Below are positions 6,516-13,973 of a stretch of 17,344 nucleotides of DNA, in pieces (within the stretch, counting starts at the first letter, position 1; each line of letters begins with the position of its first letter). A program made the position numbers and the translations under genes. The notes beneath the pieces are model-generated. The model worked only from the letters and a program-made list of their open reading frames with translations, did no database searches and was not told the DNA's origin. Source of the stretch: an uncultured Lachnospiraceae bacterium (GTDB lineage: Bacteria > Bacillota > Clostridia > Lachnospirales > Lachnospiraceae); assembly GCA_910578845.1 (NCBI GenBank), contig CAJTSL010000065.1, forward strand, positions 260 through 17,603. The letters are read 5' to 3'.

Positions 6516-9008
6516 ATGAGTATTTACGATACATTGAATGAGCAACAGAAAAAAGCGGTTTTCACGACTTCCGGGCCGGTCTTGGTACTGGCGGGCGCAG
6601 GAAGCGGGAAAACCCGCGCCCTGACGCACCGGATTGCATATCTGATGGAGGAAGAGAGCGTAGAGCCATATCATATCATGGCGATCACTTTCACCAATAA
6701 AGCGGCGGGAGAGATGCGCGAGCGTGTCAACCAGCTTATTGGGTTTGGCGCGGAACAGGTATGGGTATCTACTTTCCATTCCACATGTGTGCGGATCTTA
6801 CGCCGTTATATTGACAGGATTGGATATGATAATAATTTCACAATTTATGATACGGACGATCAGAAAGGCATTATAAAGGAAGTCTGCAAAAAACTTTCGA
6901 TTGATACGAAGATGTTAAAGGAGCGGACGATCCTTTCTGCGATCTCATCTGCCAAAGACGAGCTTGTTTCGCCAATGGAATATGAAATGCAGAATAGAGG
7001 GGACTTTAACGGCAGCAGAATAGCCAAAGCATATCTGGAATACCAGGCGACGCTTCGAAAGAACAACGCCCTAGACTTTGACGACTTGATTGTTAAGACG
7101 GTAGAGTTGTTCAAGAGCAATGCGGAAGTGTTGAATTCCTATCAGGAACGGTTCCGCTATATTATGGTGGATGAGTATCAGGATACGAATACCGCGCAAT
7201 TTGAGCTAATCAGGTTACTGGCTGCAAAATATAGGAACTTATGCGTGGTTGGAGACGATGACCAGTCGATCTATAAGTTCCGCGGGGCGAATATTCGGAA
7301 TATCCTGGATTTCGAGAAAGTATATCCGGAGGCCAGCGTTATAAAATTAGAGCAGAATTACCGTTCTACACAGGTCGTGTTAGATGCGGCAAATGCACTG
7401 ATCAAAAATAACAGCGGACGTAAAGACAAAGCGCTGTGGACAGAGAAAAAAGAGGGCTCACAGATCCACTTCCATCAGTTCGATACAGCATATGATGAGG
7501 CGGATTATATTTCAGAAGACATTAGAAAGAAACAAAGCGAGGAACGTGCTGATTATGGCGAGTGCGCTGTCCTGTACCGTACAAATGCGCAGGCGCGTAT
7601 GTTAGAGGAACGTTTTATCATGAAAGGCATACCGTATCAGGTAGTTGGCGGCGTGAACTTCTATGCAAGGAAGGAAATTAAAGATATCCTCGCTTATTTG
7701 AAGACGATCGACAATGGCAGGGACGATGTGGCTGTCAAGAGGATCATCAATGTGCCCAAAAGAGGCATCGGCGCCACGACAATCCTGCGTGTGCAGGAAT
7801 ACGCGGATGCACGCGGCATCAGTTTCTATGACGCGTTGCGGGAAGCAGACCAGATTATGACAATCGGGAAAAGCGCTTCTAAGTTAAAGCCTTTCGTTAC
7901 GATGATGCAAGCATTTAGGAGCAAACTCGAGTTTTATCAGTTAAAAGACCTGGTAAACGATATTCTGGAAACGACAGGATACGTACGGGAGCTGGAAGCT
8001 TCCGACGCGGAAGATGCGGAAGACAGGATAGAAAATATTGATGAATTGATCAGCAAAGTCGCCGCATATGATGAAACGCATGAAGTAGCGAACTTAAGCG
8101 AGTTCCTGGAAGAAGTCGCATTGGTTGCGGATATTGACCAGGTAGACGGGGACAATAATAAAGTACTGCTTATGACGCTACATAGTGCGAAAGGACTGGA
8201 ATTTTCCCATGTCTATCTGGCGGGATTGGAAGACGGCATTTTCCCAAGCTATATGACAATCATGTCAGATGACCCAATGGAAGTGGAGGAAGAGCGGCGG
8301 CTTGCCTATGTGGGCATTACAAGAGCCAAGGATGATTTGACGATTACCTGTGCCAGACAGCGCATGATCCGTGGGGAGACACAATATAATCCGGTCAGCC
8401 GTTTCGTGAAAGAGATCCCGCCTCTTCTACTGGATCATAAACTTCCGGGCAGCAAACGCAGAGGCTATGATGAGGACTACGGAGAGAGCGCGGATGGCTT
8501 TACGGAAAACCGGTTCTCAAAGGCGAAGCCATATGAAAGCAAAAGCTTCGGTTCTTACCGTGAAACAAGCGCCGGCATGTCAGGGACTGATAGATCCTTG
8601 GCGAGCTGGGAAAGCGCTGATAGGCTCAAGGCAGATCAGGACTCTGGCTATAGCCGGAGCGGCGTCGGCGCTTATCAAAGGAAATTTGGCATAGATGCCG
8701 ATACGGTCTTTGATAAGCCTAAAGCAGTGGCAAAGCCGAAGGCGATCGTCAGGCCGAAACGGACCGCTTATGAAGACCAGCCTTATATCACGAGGACAAC
8801 GGCGAAGATAGCGCAGGTGCAGGCGGCTTCTTCCGGGAACGTTCCGCTTGGCTACAGCCAGGGTGACAGAGTGCGGCATATGCGCTATGGTGAAGGCACT
8901 GTCATGAAAATCGAGTCGGGAGCAAGGGACTATCAGGTGACGGTAGTGTTTGACGAGGTCGGGCAGAAAGTCATGTACGCAGGCTTTGCAAAACTAAAAA
9001 AAGTCTGA
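6516..9008 (+). CDS. pcrA: ATP-dependent DNA helicase PcrA (UvrD/Rep family)
   Basis: An 830-residue superfamily 1A 3'-5' helicase acting in repair, replication restart and removal of RNA polymerase or RecA from DNA. Visible motifs are the N-terminal Q-motif region (LNEQQKKAV), Walker A GAGSGKT (residues 27-33), Walker B DEYQD (219-223), motif III GDDDQSIYKFRGA (from 246) and motif VI YVGITRA (598-604). The catalytic core is followed by a low-complexity linker and a C-terminal Tudor-like domain (about 782-830, GDRVRHMRYGEGTV) known to contact RNA polymerase in PcrA/UvrD. At 830 residues it is longer than Bacillus PcrA (about 740), the extra length being the linker. AGAGGA lies 5 nt upstream of the start. 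It follows the SPFH gene by 17 nt, so it may share that transcript. Confidence 0.95.
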   Translation: MSIYDTLNEQQKKAVFTTSGPVLVLAGAGSGKTRALTHRIAYLMEEESVEPYHIMAITFTNKAAGEMRERVNQLIGFGAEQVWVSTFHSTCVRILRRYIDRIGYDNNFTIYDTDDQKGIIKEVCKKLSIDTKMLKERTILSAISSAKDELVSPMEYEMQNRGDFNGSRIAKAYLEYQATLRKNNALDFDDLIVKTVELFKSNAEVLNSYQERFRYIMVDEYQDTNTAQFELIRLLAAKYRNLCVVGDDDQSIYKFRGANIRNILDFEKVYPEASVIKLEQNYRSTQVVLDAANALIKNNSGRKDKALWTEKKEGSQIHFHQFDTAYDEADYISEDIRKKQSEERADYGECAVLYRTNAQARMLEERFIMKGIPYQVVGGVNFYARKEIKDILAYLKTIDNGRDDVAVKRIINVPKRGIGATTILRVQEYADARGISFYDALREADQIMTIGKSASKLKPFVTMMQAFRSKLEFYQLKDLVNDILETTGYVRELEASDAEDAEDRIENIDELISKVAAYDETHEVANLSEFLEEVALVADIDQVDGDNNKVLLMTLHSAKGLEFSHVYLAGLEDGIFPSYMTIMSDDPMEVEEERRLAYVGITRAKDDLTITCARQRMIRGETQYNPVSRFVKEIPPLLLDHKLPGSKRRGYDEDYGESADGFTENRFSKAKPYESKSFGSYRETSAGMSGTDRSLASWESADRLKADQDSGYSRSGVGAYQRKFGIDADTVFDKPKAVAKPKAIVRPKRTAYEDQPYITRTTAKIAQVQAASSGNVPLGYSQGDRVRHMRYGEGTVMKIESGARDYQVTVVFDEVGQKVMYAGFAKLKKV

Positions 9009-9155
9009 AGAAAAGTCCGGGAAATGCCTGGAAATTGATCGAAAGAACCGAAAAATAAATGTGATCAGAAGGATAGGGATTGTCAGATACGATTTTAAAA
9101 AAATATGTAGTAAAAAAAACAAATTAGTGGTATATTATATTGTAGGAAGCAGAAT

Positions 9156-9180
9156 AACGGTTTCTCCATTTAAAACCGTT
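9156..9180 (+). promoter_or_regulatory. 5'-UTR hairpin upstream of the Asp-rich protein gene
   Basis: AACGGTTT (9156-9163) pairs perfectly with AAACCGTT (9173-9180) across a 9-nt loop. It sits just after a -10-like TATATT near 9131 and before the ribosome binding site of the gene at 9208. No T run follows, so it is not a terminator. It could stabilise the 5' end of the mRNA or affect translation. It is near the middle of the roughly 200-nt gap after pcrA, where I found no gene and no clear pcrA terminator. Confidence 0.45.
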
Positions 9181-9207
9181 TATAAATGAGAAAGAGAGGA
9201 TTTGGGT

Positions 9208-9522
9208 ATGAGCAGAACAGATATCAAAGAGATGAAAGAGGAAGTTTTGAATAAATTGGATGAAGTATTAGATAATACAGGGGTAAATGAACTTCTGGGC
9301 AAGAAGAAAAAAGAAGAAGAGAATAAGAACACAGTTTTATGGATCCTGGCGATCATTGGTGCGGTTGCAGCCGTAGCGGCTATTGCTTATGCAGTGTTCC
9401 GTTATATGCAGCCAGATTATCTGGATGACTTTGACGATGATTTCGATGATGACTTTGATGACGATTTATTTGAGGATGAAGAAGACGAAGAAGAGTCTGC
9501 ATCGGAAGCGGCGGATAAATAA
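9208..9522 (+). CDS. Small single-pass membrane protein with Asp-rich acidic tail
   Basis: This 104-residue protein has three parts. Residues about 1-40 are charged and helical (MSRTDIKEMKEEVLNKLDEV and a Lys/Glu-rich stretch). One transmembrane helix spans about 44-65 (TVLWILAIIGAVAAVAAIAY). The C-terminal tail is almost all Asp, Glu and Phe, built from repeats of DDFD, and ends in ESASEAADK. Similar small proteins are, to my knowledge, common and uncharacterised in Lachnospiraceae. I start at the ATG at 9208 (AGAGAGGA 7 nt upstream) rather than an in-frame TTG at 9202, which would overlap the spacing. The acidic tail may bind cations or basic proteins at the membrane; this is an inference. 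It has its own terminator and appears to be a single-gene unit. Confidence 0.75.
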   Translation: MSRTDIKEMKEEVLNKLDEVLDNTGVNELLGKKKKEEENKNTVLWILAIIGAVAAVAAIAYAVFRYMQPDYLDDFDDDFDDDFDDDLFEDEEDEEESASEAADK

Positions 9523-9549
9523 GTAACTGTAAGTTTGATGGAATGGCAG

Positions 9550-9586
9550 CGGGATGTACGGAAACAGAAAGTACATCCCGTTTTTT
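9550..9586 (+). terminator. Strong Rho-independent terminator
   Basis: CGGGATGTAC (9550-9559) and GTACATCCCG (9571-9580) form a perfect 10-bp stem with an 11-nt loop, followed at once by six T residues. It ends the transcript of the Asp-rich protein gene. Confidence 0.92.
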
Positions 9587-9665
9587 GTGCTATTTTTATG
9601 TTGTAGGAAAGTTGTAGGAAATGATATAGCAGCTTGTGCTTAGTAGAGGAAAGGATAGATTGGAT

Positions 9666-11432
9666 ATGAAAAAAGGACAGATCATAGAAGGCGTTGTAGA
9701 ACGCGTAGACTTCCCGAATAAAGGACTCGTGGCAGCAGAAGAGGGCATATGTGTAGTGAAAAATGCGCTGCCCGGTCAGAGAGTGAGATGCTCTGTCAGT
9801 AAAGCCAGGAAGGGAAAAGCTGAGGGCAGGCTATTAGAGGTGGTAACGCCTTCTCCGTTGGAAATAGAAAGCCCATGTCCACATTTTGGGAGTTGCGGCG
9901 GTTGCGTATTCCTTTCCCTGCCCTATGAAGAACAGTTGCGGATCAAAGAGGGACAAGTCAAACGGTTATTAGAGGGAGCGCTGGCAAAGCAGGGAAATTA
10001 CCGATTTGAAGGCATCAAGCCAAGCCCGTCGCCTTATGGCTATCGTAACAAGATGGAATTTACGTTTGGTGATGAGATTAAAAATGGCCCGCTTTCTCTT
10101 GGCATGCATAAGAGAGGGAGTTTCTATGACATAGTGTCCGTTATGGATTGCCGGATCGTGGACGAGGACTACCGCCGGATCCTGCGTTGTGCCAGGGAAT
10201 ATTTTGTAAGCTTACAGGAGCGGGGGATAGCGGTAACGTTTTATCATAGGTTGAGCCATATCGGTTACCTCCGCCATCTTTTGGTGCGTAAAGCGGCGAA
10301 GACAGGAGAGATCTTGATTGCGCTTGTGACGACGACACAGGATGTACGTGGGAGCGCAAGAGACGGCGCGCAGATGACGGAGGAGGAGATGCTAAGCGGC
10401 TTAAAAGAAGAATTGCTGCGCCTGCCGTTAGATGGGAAGATTACAGGGATCCTGCATACGAAAAACGATTCGCTTGCCGATATAGTACAGAGCGATGAGA
10501 CTGAGATTTTATATGGACAGGATTATTTCTATGAGGAACTGCTTGGGCTGAAATTCAAAATTTCACAGTTTTCCTTTTTCCAGACGAATAGCCTTGGTGC
10601 GGAAGTATTGTACCAGACGGCGAGAGAGTATATCGCAGAATATATGACAGATATGTCAGAAAATAACGGAGAGCATGGAATCAATAAAGACTATAGCATA
10701 GATGGGAAAGTAGTCTTTGACCTATATAGCGGAACCGGAACGATTGCGCAGTTGATGGCGCCGGTGGCAAAGAAGGTAATCGGGGTAGAAATTGTCGAGG
10801 AAGCAGTGGAAGCTGCGCGGGAGAATGCTCATTTGAATGGTCTGCATAATTGCGAATTTATCGCCGGAGATGTACTAAAAGTGATAGATTCGATCAAAGA
10901 GAAACCGGATATGATTATTCTCGACCCACCGCGTGAAGGGATACATCCGAAAGCGCTTGATAAGATTATCCGGTATGGGGTAGAGCATATCCTGTATATT
11001 TCCTGCAAGCCAACCAGTTTGGCACGGGACTTGGAAGTGTTGCTGGATAGAGGGTATAGCGTGGAGAGAGCGGTATGTGTGGATATGTTCCCGGGGACGG
11101 GGAATGTGGAAACATGCGTCCTTTTGTCGCGTAAAAAATCAAGTGGCAAATCCACTAAGATTGAGATAGAAATTGATCTAAATGAAGCAGATAGGCGGGA
11201 ATGCATTGGCACAGCAACCTATCAGGAAATTAAGGATTATGTATGGGAGCATTATCAAACAAAAGTGTCACATCTGTACATAGCACAAATCAAGAAGAAG
11301 TGTGGTCTTGATGTAGGGGAGAGCTTCAATAAACCTAAAACAGAGGGAAACAAAGTTCCCAACTGTCCACCAGAGAAAGAGAGGATGATTAGAGAAGCAC
11401 TGGAATATTTTGGAATGATAAATAAAGAGTAA
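9666..11432 (+). CDS. rlmD: 23S rRNA (uracil-5-)-methyltransferase RlmD/RumA with C-terminal extension
   Basis: A 588-residue SAM-dependent methyltransferase of the TrmA/RumA family, expected to make 5-methyluridine in 23S rRNA. In order: a TRAM RNA-binding domain (about 1-60); Fe-S cluster cysteines C71, C77 and C80 (CPHFGSCGGC) with C162 as the likely fourth; a SAM-binding motif FDLYSGTGTIAQL; and the catalytic DPPREG and SCKPTSLARD motifs with nucleophile Cys447. The usual family end (ETCVLLSRK) is reached near residue 490, yet about 93 more residues follow (DLNEADRRECIGTATYQEIK to EALEYFGMI). That extension looks like an added module and is encoded in more AT-rich DNA. The ATG at 9666 is chosen over a GTG at 9636 because the AGGAAAGG site lies 11 nt upstream of it; residue 1 there also begins the TRAM domain. 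Confidence 0.92.
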   Translation: MKKGQIIEGVVERVDFPNKGLVAAEEGICVVKNALPGQRVRCSVSKARKGKAEGRLLEVVTPSPLEIESPCPHFGSCGGCVFLSLPYEEQLRIKEGQVKRLLEGALAKQGNYRFEGIKPSPSPYGYRNKMEFTFGDEIKNGPLSLGMHKRGSFYDIVSVMDCRIVDEDYRRILRCAREYFVSLQERGIAVTFYHRLSHIGYLRHLLVRKAAKTGEILIALVTTTQDVRGSARDGAQMTEEEMLSGLKEELLRLPLDGKITGILHTKNDSLADIVQSDETEILYGQDYFYEELLGLKFKISQFSFFQTNSLGAEVLYQTAREYIAEYMTDMSENNGEHGINKDYSIDGKVVFDLYSGTGTIAQLMAPVAKKVIGVEIVEEAVEAARENAHLNGLHNCEFIAGDVLKVIDSIKEKPDMIILDPPREGIHPKALDKIIRYGVEHILYISCKPTSLARDLEVLLDRGYSVERAVCVDMFPGTGNVETCVLLSRKKSSGKSTKIEIEIDLNEADRRECIGTATYQEIKDYVWEHYQTKVSHLYIAQIKKKCGLDVGESFNKPKTEGNKVPNCPPEKERMIREALEYFGMINKE

Positions 11433-11437
11433 ACAGT

Positions 11438-11474
11438 AAACTCCCTGAATGGCAAGGTTCAGGGAGTTTCAGCA
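11438..11474. terminator. Convergent bidirectional terminator
   Basis: AAACTCCCTGAA (11438-11449) and TTCAGGGAGTTT (11458-11469) form a perfect 12-bp stem around an 8-nt loop. A T run (CATTTTT) follows on the plus strand, serving rlmD. The minus-strand gene ending at 11459 has its stop codon inside the right arm, so the same hairpin can end that transcript, with a weaker T tract. Confidence 0.85.
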
Positions 11475-12118
11475 TTTTTGATTTCTTCAATTTGAAAATG
11501 TGGTGTTGAGGATGGTGTTTTGCAGAAAGCCCATATTTTATATGAGTGTATATCACCATATTTATCATTACAGTTCATTTTCATCTTGAAACAGCAATTA
11601 TCTTCTGTTAGAGCAGGATTGCCCAAATAGATACTAACTTTATTGTTTGCTTGAATTGTATCAAGATGAACGGCAGCTTTTTTATCCCATAAAATTTCTT
11701 TTTTGGCTGAGAAAATTTTTACATCATATAGTATAATATCATTGGCTATGTTTTCGGAAATATTTTCTATTTCTAATAGCATTTTTAATGTATTTCCCTG
11801 ACTTCCAGCATGTCTTAATCTGAATCTTGGCATATTGCTTTCACGTTCTCGCTGTTCAAGCAATTCAGTCCTCTTATCTGATTCCTGCTTGATTATCTGG
11901 TTTTGGTATAAGGATAAAGCACCTAAAATGACTGTTCCTAGAAAAGCAAGGATTGAGCCATAATAACTCAATAAGTCACCAGCAGTCCATTCTGCAACAA
12001 AGAAATCAATATTTGAATGAAGTTTAAAGAGAACATGGATTATAAATGGTATTCCAAATATTATCATAAAAGTAATAAATGCAATCAGTTTCTTATGGTC
12101 TTTCATCCAATTGAACAT
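11459..12118 (-). CDS. Uncharacterised two-helix membrane protein
   Basis: A 219-residue protein with two predicted transmembrane helices: about 9-31 (KLIAFITFMIIFGIPFIIHV) and about 48-68 (LLSYYGSILAFLGTVILGAL). A charged, probably coiled stretch (YQNQIIKQESDKRTELLEQR) follows, and the last 125 residues look like a cytosolic beta-rich domain. The YYGSILAFLGTVILGALSLY segment resembles hypothetical proteins I associate with prophages and conjugative elements; no function is assigned. AGGGGAT lies 9 nt upstream of the start. The gene follows the split gene (12133-13169) by only 14 nt, so the two form an operon, and the low GC contrasts with rlmD. Confidence 0.65.
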   Translation of the reverse strand: MFNWMKDHKKLIAFITFMIIFGIPFIIHVLFKLHSNIDFFVAEWTAGDLLSYYGSILAFLGTVILGALSLYQNQIIKQESDKRTELLEQRERESNMPRFRLRHAGSQGNTLKMLLEIENISENIANDIILYDVKIFSAKKEILWDKKAAVHLDTIQANNKVSIYLGNPALTEDNCCFKMKMNCNDKYGDIHSYKIWAFCKTPSSTPHFQIEEIKNAETP

Positions 12119-12132
12119 ATATAAATCCCCTT

Positions 12133-12894
12133 TTATATAAATTCATATCCAAGCATCACATTGATCAGATTATAGTCAATTCCTGCATCTATGTATCTGC
12201 ACACATCATAATCATAAATATCTGTATTTGGAAACAGTTTAAATGGACTTTTTATGGTATATCCATTAAAATTCAGGAACTTTTCTATTTCGTTGGAGGT
12301 TGGCAAGCCTAAAAAGAATGCCATCTGTAAATAAAAGTGTCGTTCCTTTACAAATTTCTTATTGATTGCTTTCTTGTAATCAAACCATGAACTGCCTGTG
12401 AGTCCTTTTGCTGTCAAGTATGAGGTAAATGTAACTCTTCTGTTATCTTTGATGATGAAGAAATCCCTAAAATCTACAGTGTTGTCATTTTGAAGTGTGG
12501 TAAATATATTGTCTGTAATTCCTCTCAGCATATCAAAACGTTCTTTATTGGTTTTCTTTTGTCTTAAGGTTTTATTTAGAGCTTCTGTGTCGTAACCCAC
12601 AAGATCATAATTGATATAGTAATAGAATTTTTCCCTCGCTTTGATAAGTGCTACGACTGCATTTGTGAAGCTGTTTTGCAATGCATCTACTTTATGGGTA
12701 GAACTGTGTATCTGTGTTACATTAGCAGTATCATACAAGGCTGTGAGTTTCTTATATTTTTCAGTGTAATCTTCAATAAGTTCAATTCTCTTTTTGATTG
12801 TGTTTATGTATATTTTTCTCTTATTGTTTGAAGCATTCAGGGCATCATACTCATTATCAAAACCATAGTCAGCAAGGAATTCATCAAGGCTCAT
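12133..12894 (-). CDS. Unrecognised protein, 3' part of an apparently frameshifted gene
   Basis: This 253-codon frame encodes a charged, mostly helical protein. The last 75 residues (RHFYLQMAFFLGLPTSNEIE through DYNLINVMLGYEF) resemble a small helical domain with an HTH-like pattern that I have seen in accessory Firmicute proteins, but I cannot name it. The first ATG (12892-12894) has no good ribosome binding site. The frame is open further upstream to 12969, encoding EDLKDEIWGKYEPLINDLV with no ATG, GTG or TTG, and it overlaps the end of the 72-codon frame at 12951-13169 by a -1 shift. One added T in the five-T run at 12965-12969 (minus-strand sense) would join both into one protein of about 345 residues. 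I therefore regard it as one broken or mis-sequenced gene. Confidence 0.6.
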   Translation of the reverse strand: MSLDEFLADYGFDNEYDALNASNNKRKIYINTIKKRIELIEDYTEKYKKLTALYDTANVTQIHSSTHKVDALQNSFTNAVVALIKAREKFYYYINYDLVGYDTEALNKTLRQKKTNKERFDMLRGITDNIFTTLQNDNTVDFRDFFIIKDNRRVTFTSYLTAKGLTGSSWFDYKKAINKKFVKERHFYLQMAFFLGLPTSNEIEKFLNFNGYTIKSPFKLFPNTDIYDYDVCRYIDAGIDYNLINVMLGYEFI

Positions 12895-12950
12895 GTTGTA
12901 GATAACAAGGTCATTGATAAGAGGCTCGTATTTGCCCCAGATTTCATCTT

Positions 12951-13169
12951 TTAGGTCTTCACATAAAAATTATACCCTGCAACAGAAAAAGGCATATTTG
13001 CCAATCTAAAAGCTCTCAGGACATCATAAAAGCACTCTTCTTTGTCGAGTCCTATCTTAAATACAGAATTGACAAGCGAATTCAGTGCAGCATAGTTTTC
13101 GGTGTATATGTAGTTGGCAGCATCTATATTAATATCTTGAAGTTCCCGTAAAATTTCCTGTTTTGTCAT
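12951..13169 (-). CDS. 5' part of the same apparently frameshifted gene
   Basis: This 72-codon frame has a proper start: GAGG lies 6 nt upstream of the ATG at 13167-13169, and a plausible promoter lies further up. The product is acidic and helical (MTKQEILRELQDINIDAANY through VAGYNFYVKT) with no recognised domain. Its end overlaps the open part of the downstream frame, which has no start of its own, so this is most likely the N-terminus of the 12133 product. Adding one T after the AAT codon would continue NF directly into the EDLKDEIW stretch. If the break is real the locus is inactive; a canonical -1 slippery heptamer is not present. Confidence 0.55.
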   Translation of the reverse strand: MTKQEILRELQDINIDAANYIYTENYAALNSLVNSVFKIGLDKEECFYDVLRAFRLANMPFSVAGYNFYVKT

Positions 13170-13187
13170 ATAAACCTCTTTATTGTA

Positions 13188-13200
13188 AGGGAATTTCCCT
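13188..13200. promoter_or_regulatory. 13-nt palindrome in the leader of the split gene
   Basis: AGGGAA and TTCCCT flank a central T to make a perfect inverted repeat, 19 nt upstream of the start at 13169 and about 37 nt downstream of the -10 of the candidate promoter. It could be an operator or a small mRNA hairpin. Nothing else supports a role. Confidence 0.3.
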
Positions 13201-13236
13201 ATAAATTATCTCCTCAAAGAAGAAAACGACAGTAAT

Positions 13237-13265
13237 AATATATCATAAGTCAGGAATGTTGGCAT
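13237..13265 (-). promoter_or_regulatory. Candidate promoter for the minus-strand pair
   Basis: On the minus strand ATGCCA (13265-13260) and TATATT (13242-13237) are spaced by 17 nt, matching four and five of six consensus bases. The leader to the ATG at 13169 would be about 60 nt and would include the 13-nt palindrome. Confidence 0.45.
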
Positions 13266-13349
13266 TAAAAATATTTTCAAACTGAATACCCGTAATGATT
13301 AGAAGAGAATATTTTTATCTAAAATTGCAGAAACGAAAGGGGTGATTTC

Positions 13350-13946
13350 ATGCACATTCAGAAATTTTATCCGAAAGATGAAAGATTCTTCAAGGTACTT
13401 GCAACTGCAGGAAATATCAGAAGCATAGATGCACACAAGATTGATATTTCTGATACACGGCTTAAAAATATGATGAAAGACCATCTGATAAAGGAAGTAA
13501 GCTATGTGAATCCAAAACATAGGGAAGTGGAAAGCTGTAAAAGTTATTGTTTTACCGATAAGGGTAAAAAGTTCGTAAATCAGAAGTATGGAATAGACAG
13601 AACTCAATCGCCTGCTGCAATCAAGCATAACTGTAAGGTGGCTGAAACAATCTGTTCTCTGCAAAAGAGAGAAATTGATACCATCAAGCCTGAATGGGAA
13701 GTAAGGGACCAGATGAAAGAAATGATTGAAAACTTCAGAGATCAGGGAGAAATAGACAGATATGATGAATATATAGAGATATTGAGAGAACAGCAGTTAT
13801 CCGCAATAGATTTTACATACATAAATATGCAAGGAATAGAATGCGGGATAGAAGTTACAACGAACAGTTATTCAGATGGTGACATAGCGGGAAAAGAACT
13901 CTGTTCAGAAATAATTAATGTGCCTGTGAGCTATGTCAGTGCATAA
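13350..13946 (+). CDS. Winged-helix protein with nuclease-like C-terminus, unassigned
   Basis: The 198-residue product begins with a probable winged-helix domain (about 8-80): FFKVLATAGNIRSIDAHKID, then a recognition-helix-like stretch, and CKSYCFTDKGKKFVNQKYGI as the wing. A charged helical middle follows. The C-terminal segment AIDFTYINMQGIECGIEVTT has the spacing of a PD-(D/E)XK-type core (Asp, then Glu-x-Thr on the next strand), although the usual Lys is replaced. This two-part plan recalls replication-relaxation proteins of plasmids and conjugative elements, but I cannot assign it to that family. AAAGGGGTG lies 7 nt upstream of the ATG. It is divergent from the split gene and ends at a terminator shared with the opposite-strand small RNA. 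Confidence 0.6.
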   Translation: MHIQKFYPKDERFFKVLATAGNIRSIDAHKIDISDTRLKNMMKDHLIKEVSYVNPKHREVESCKSYCFTDKGKKFVNQKYGIDRTQSPAAIKHNCKVAETICSLQKREIDTIKPEWEVRDQMKEMIENFRDQGEIDRYDEYIEILREQQLSAIDFTYINMQGIECGIEVTTNSYSDGDIAGKELCSEIINVPVSYVSA

Positions 13947-13973
13947 AAAATACTCCCATCATAAGATGGGAGT
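13945..13973. terminator. Bidirectional terminator between the 13350 gene and the minus-strand RNA
   Basis: ACTCCCATC (13952-13960) pairs with GATGGGAGT (13965-13973) across an ATAA loop. On the minus strand a six-T run follows (A run at 13945-13950), giving a strong terminator for the candidate small RNA. On the plus strand only TTTCC follows the stem, so it is weaker for the 13350 gene. Confidence 0.85.

Noticed and set aside
9156..9180. Terminator of pcrA
   Set aside because: The hairpin is perfect but AT-rich at its ends and has no T run; it lies just downstream of a -10-like element, so it belongs to the next gene's leader.
12960..12975. Programmed -1 frameshift in the split gene
   Set aside because: The run T TTT TAT is not a proper X XXY YYZ site because the A-site codon would mispair after slippage, and no downstream stem was seen. 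A one-base indel is simpler.
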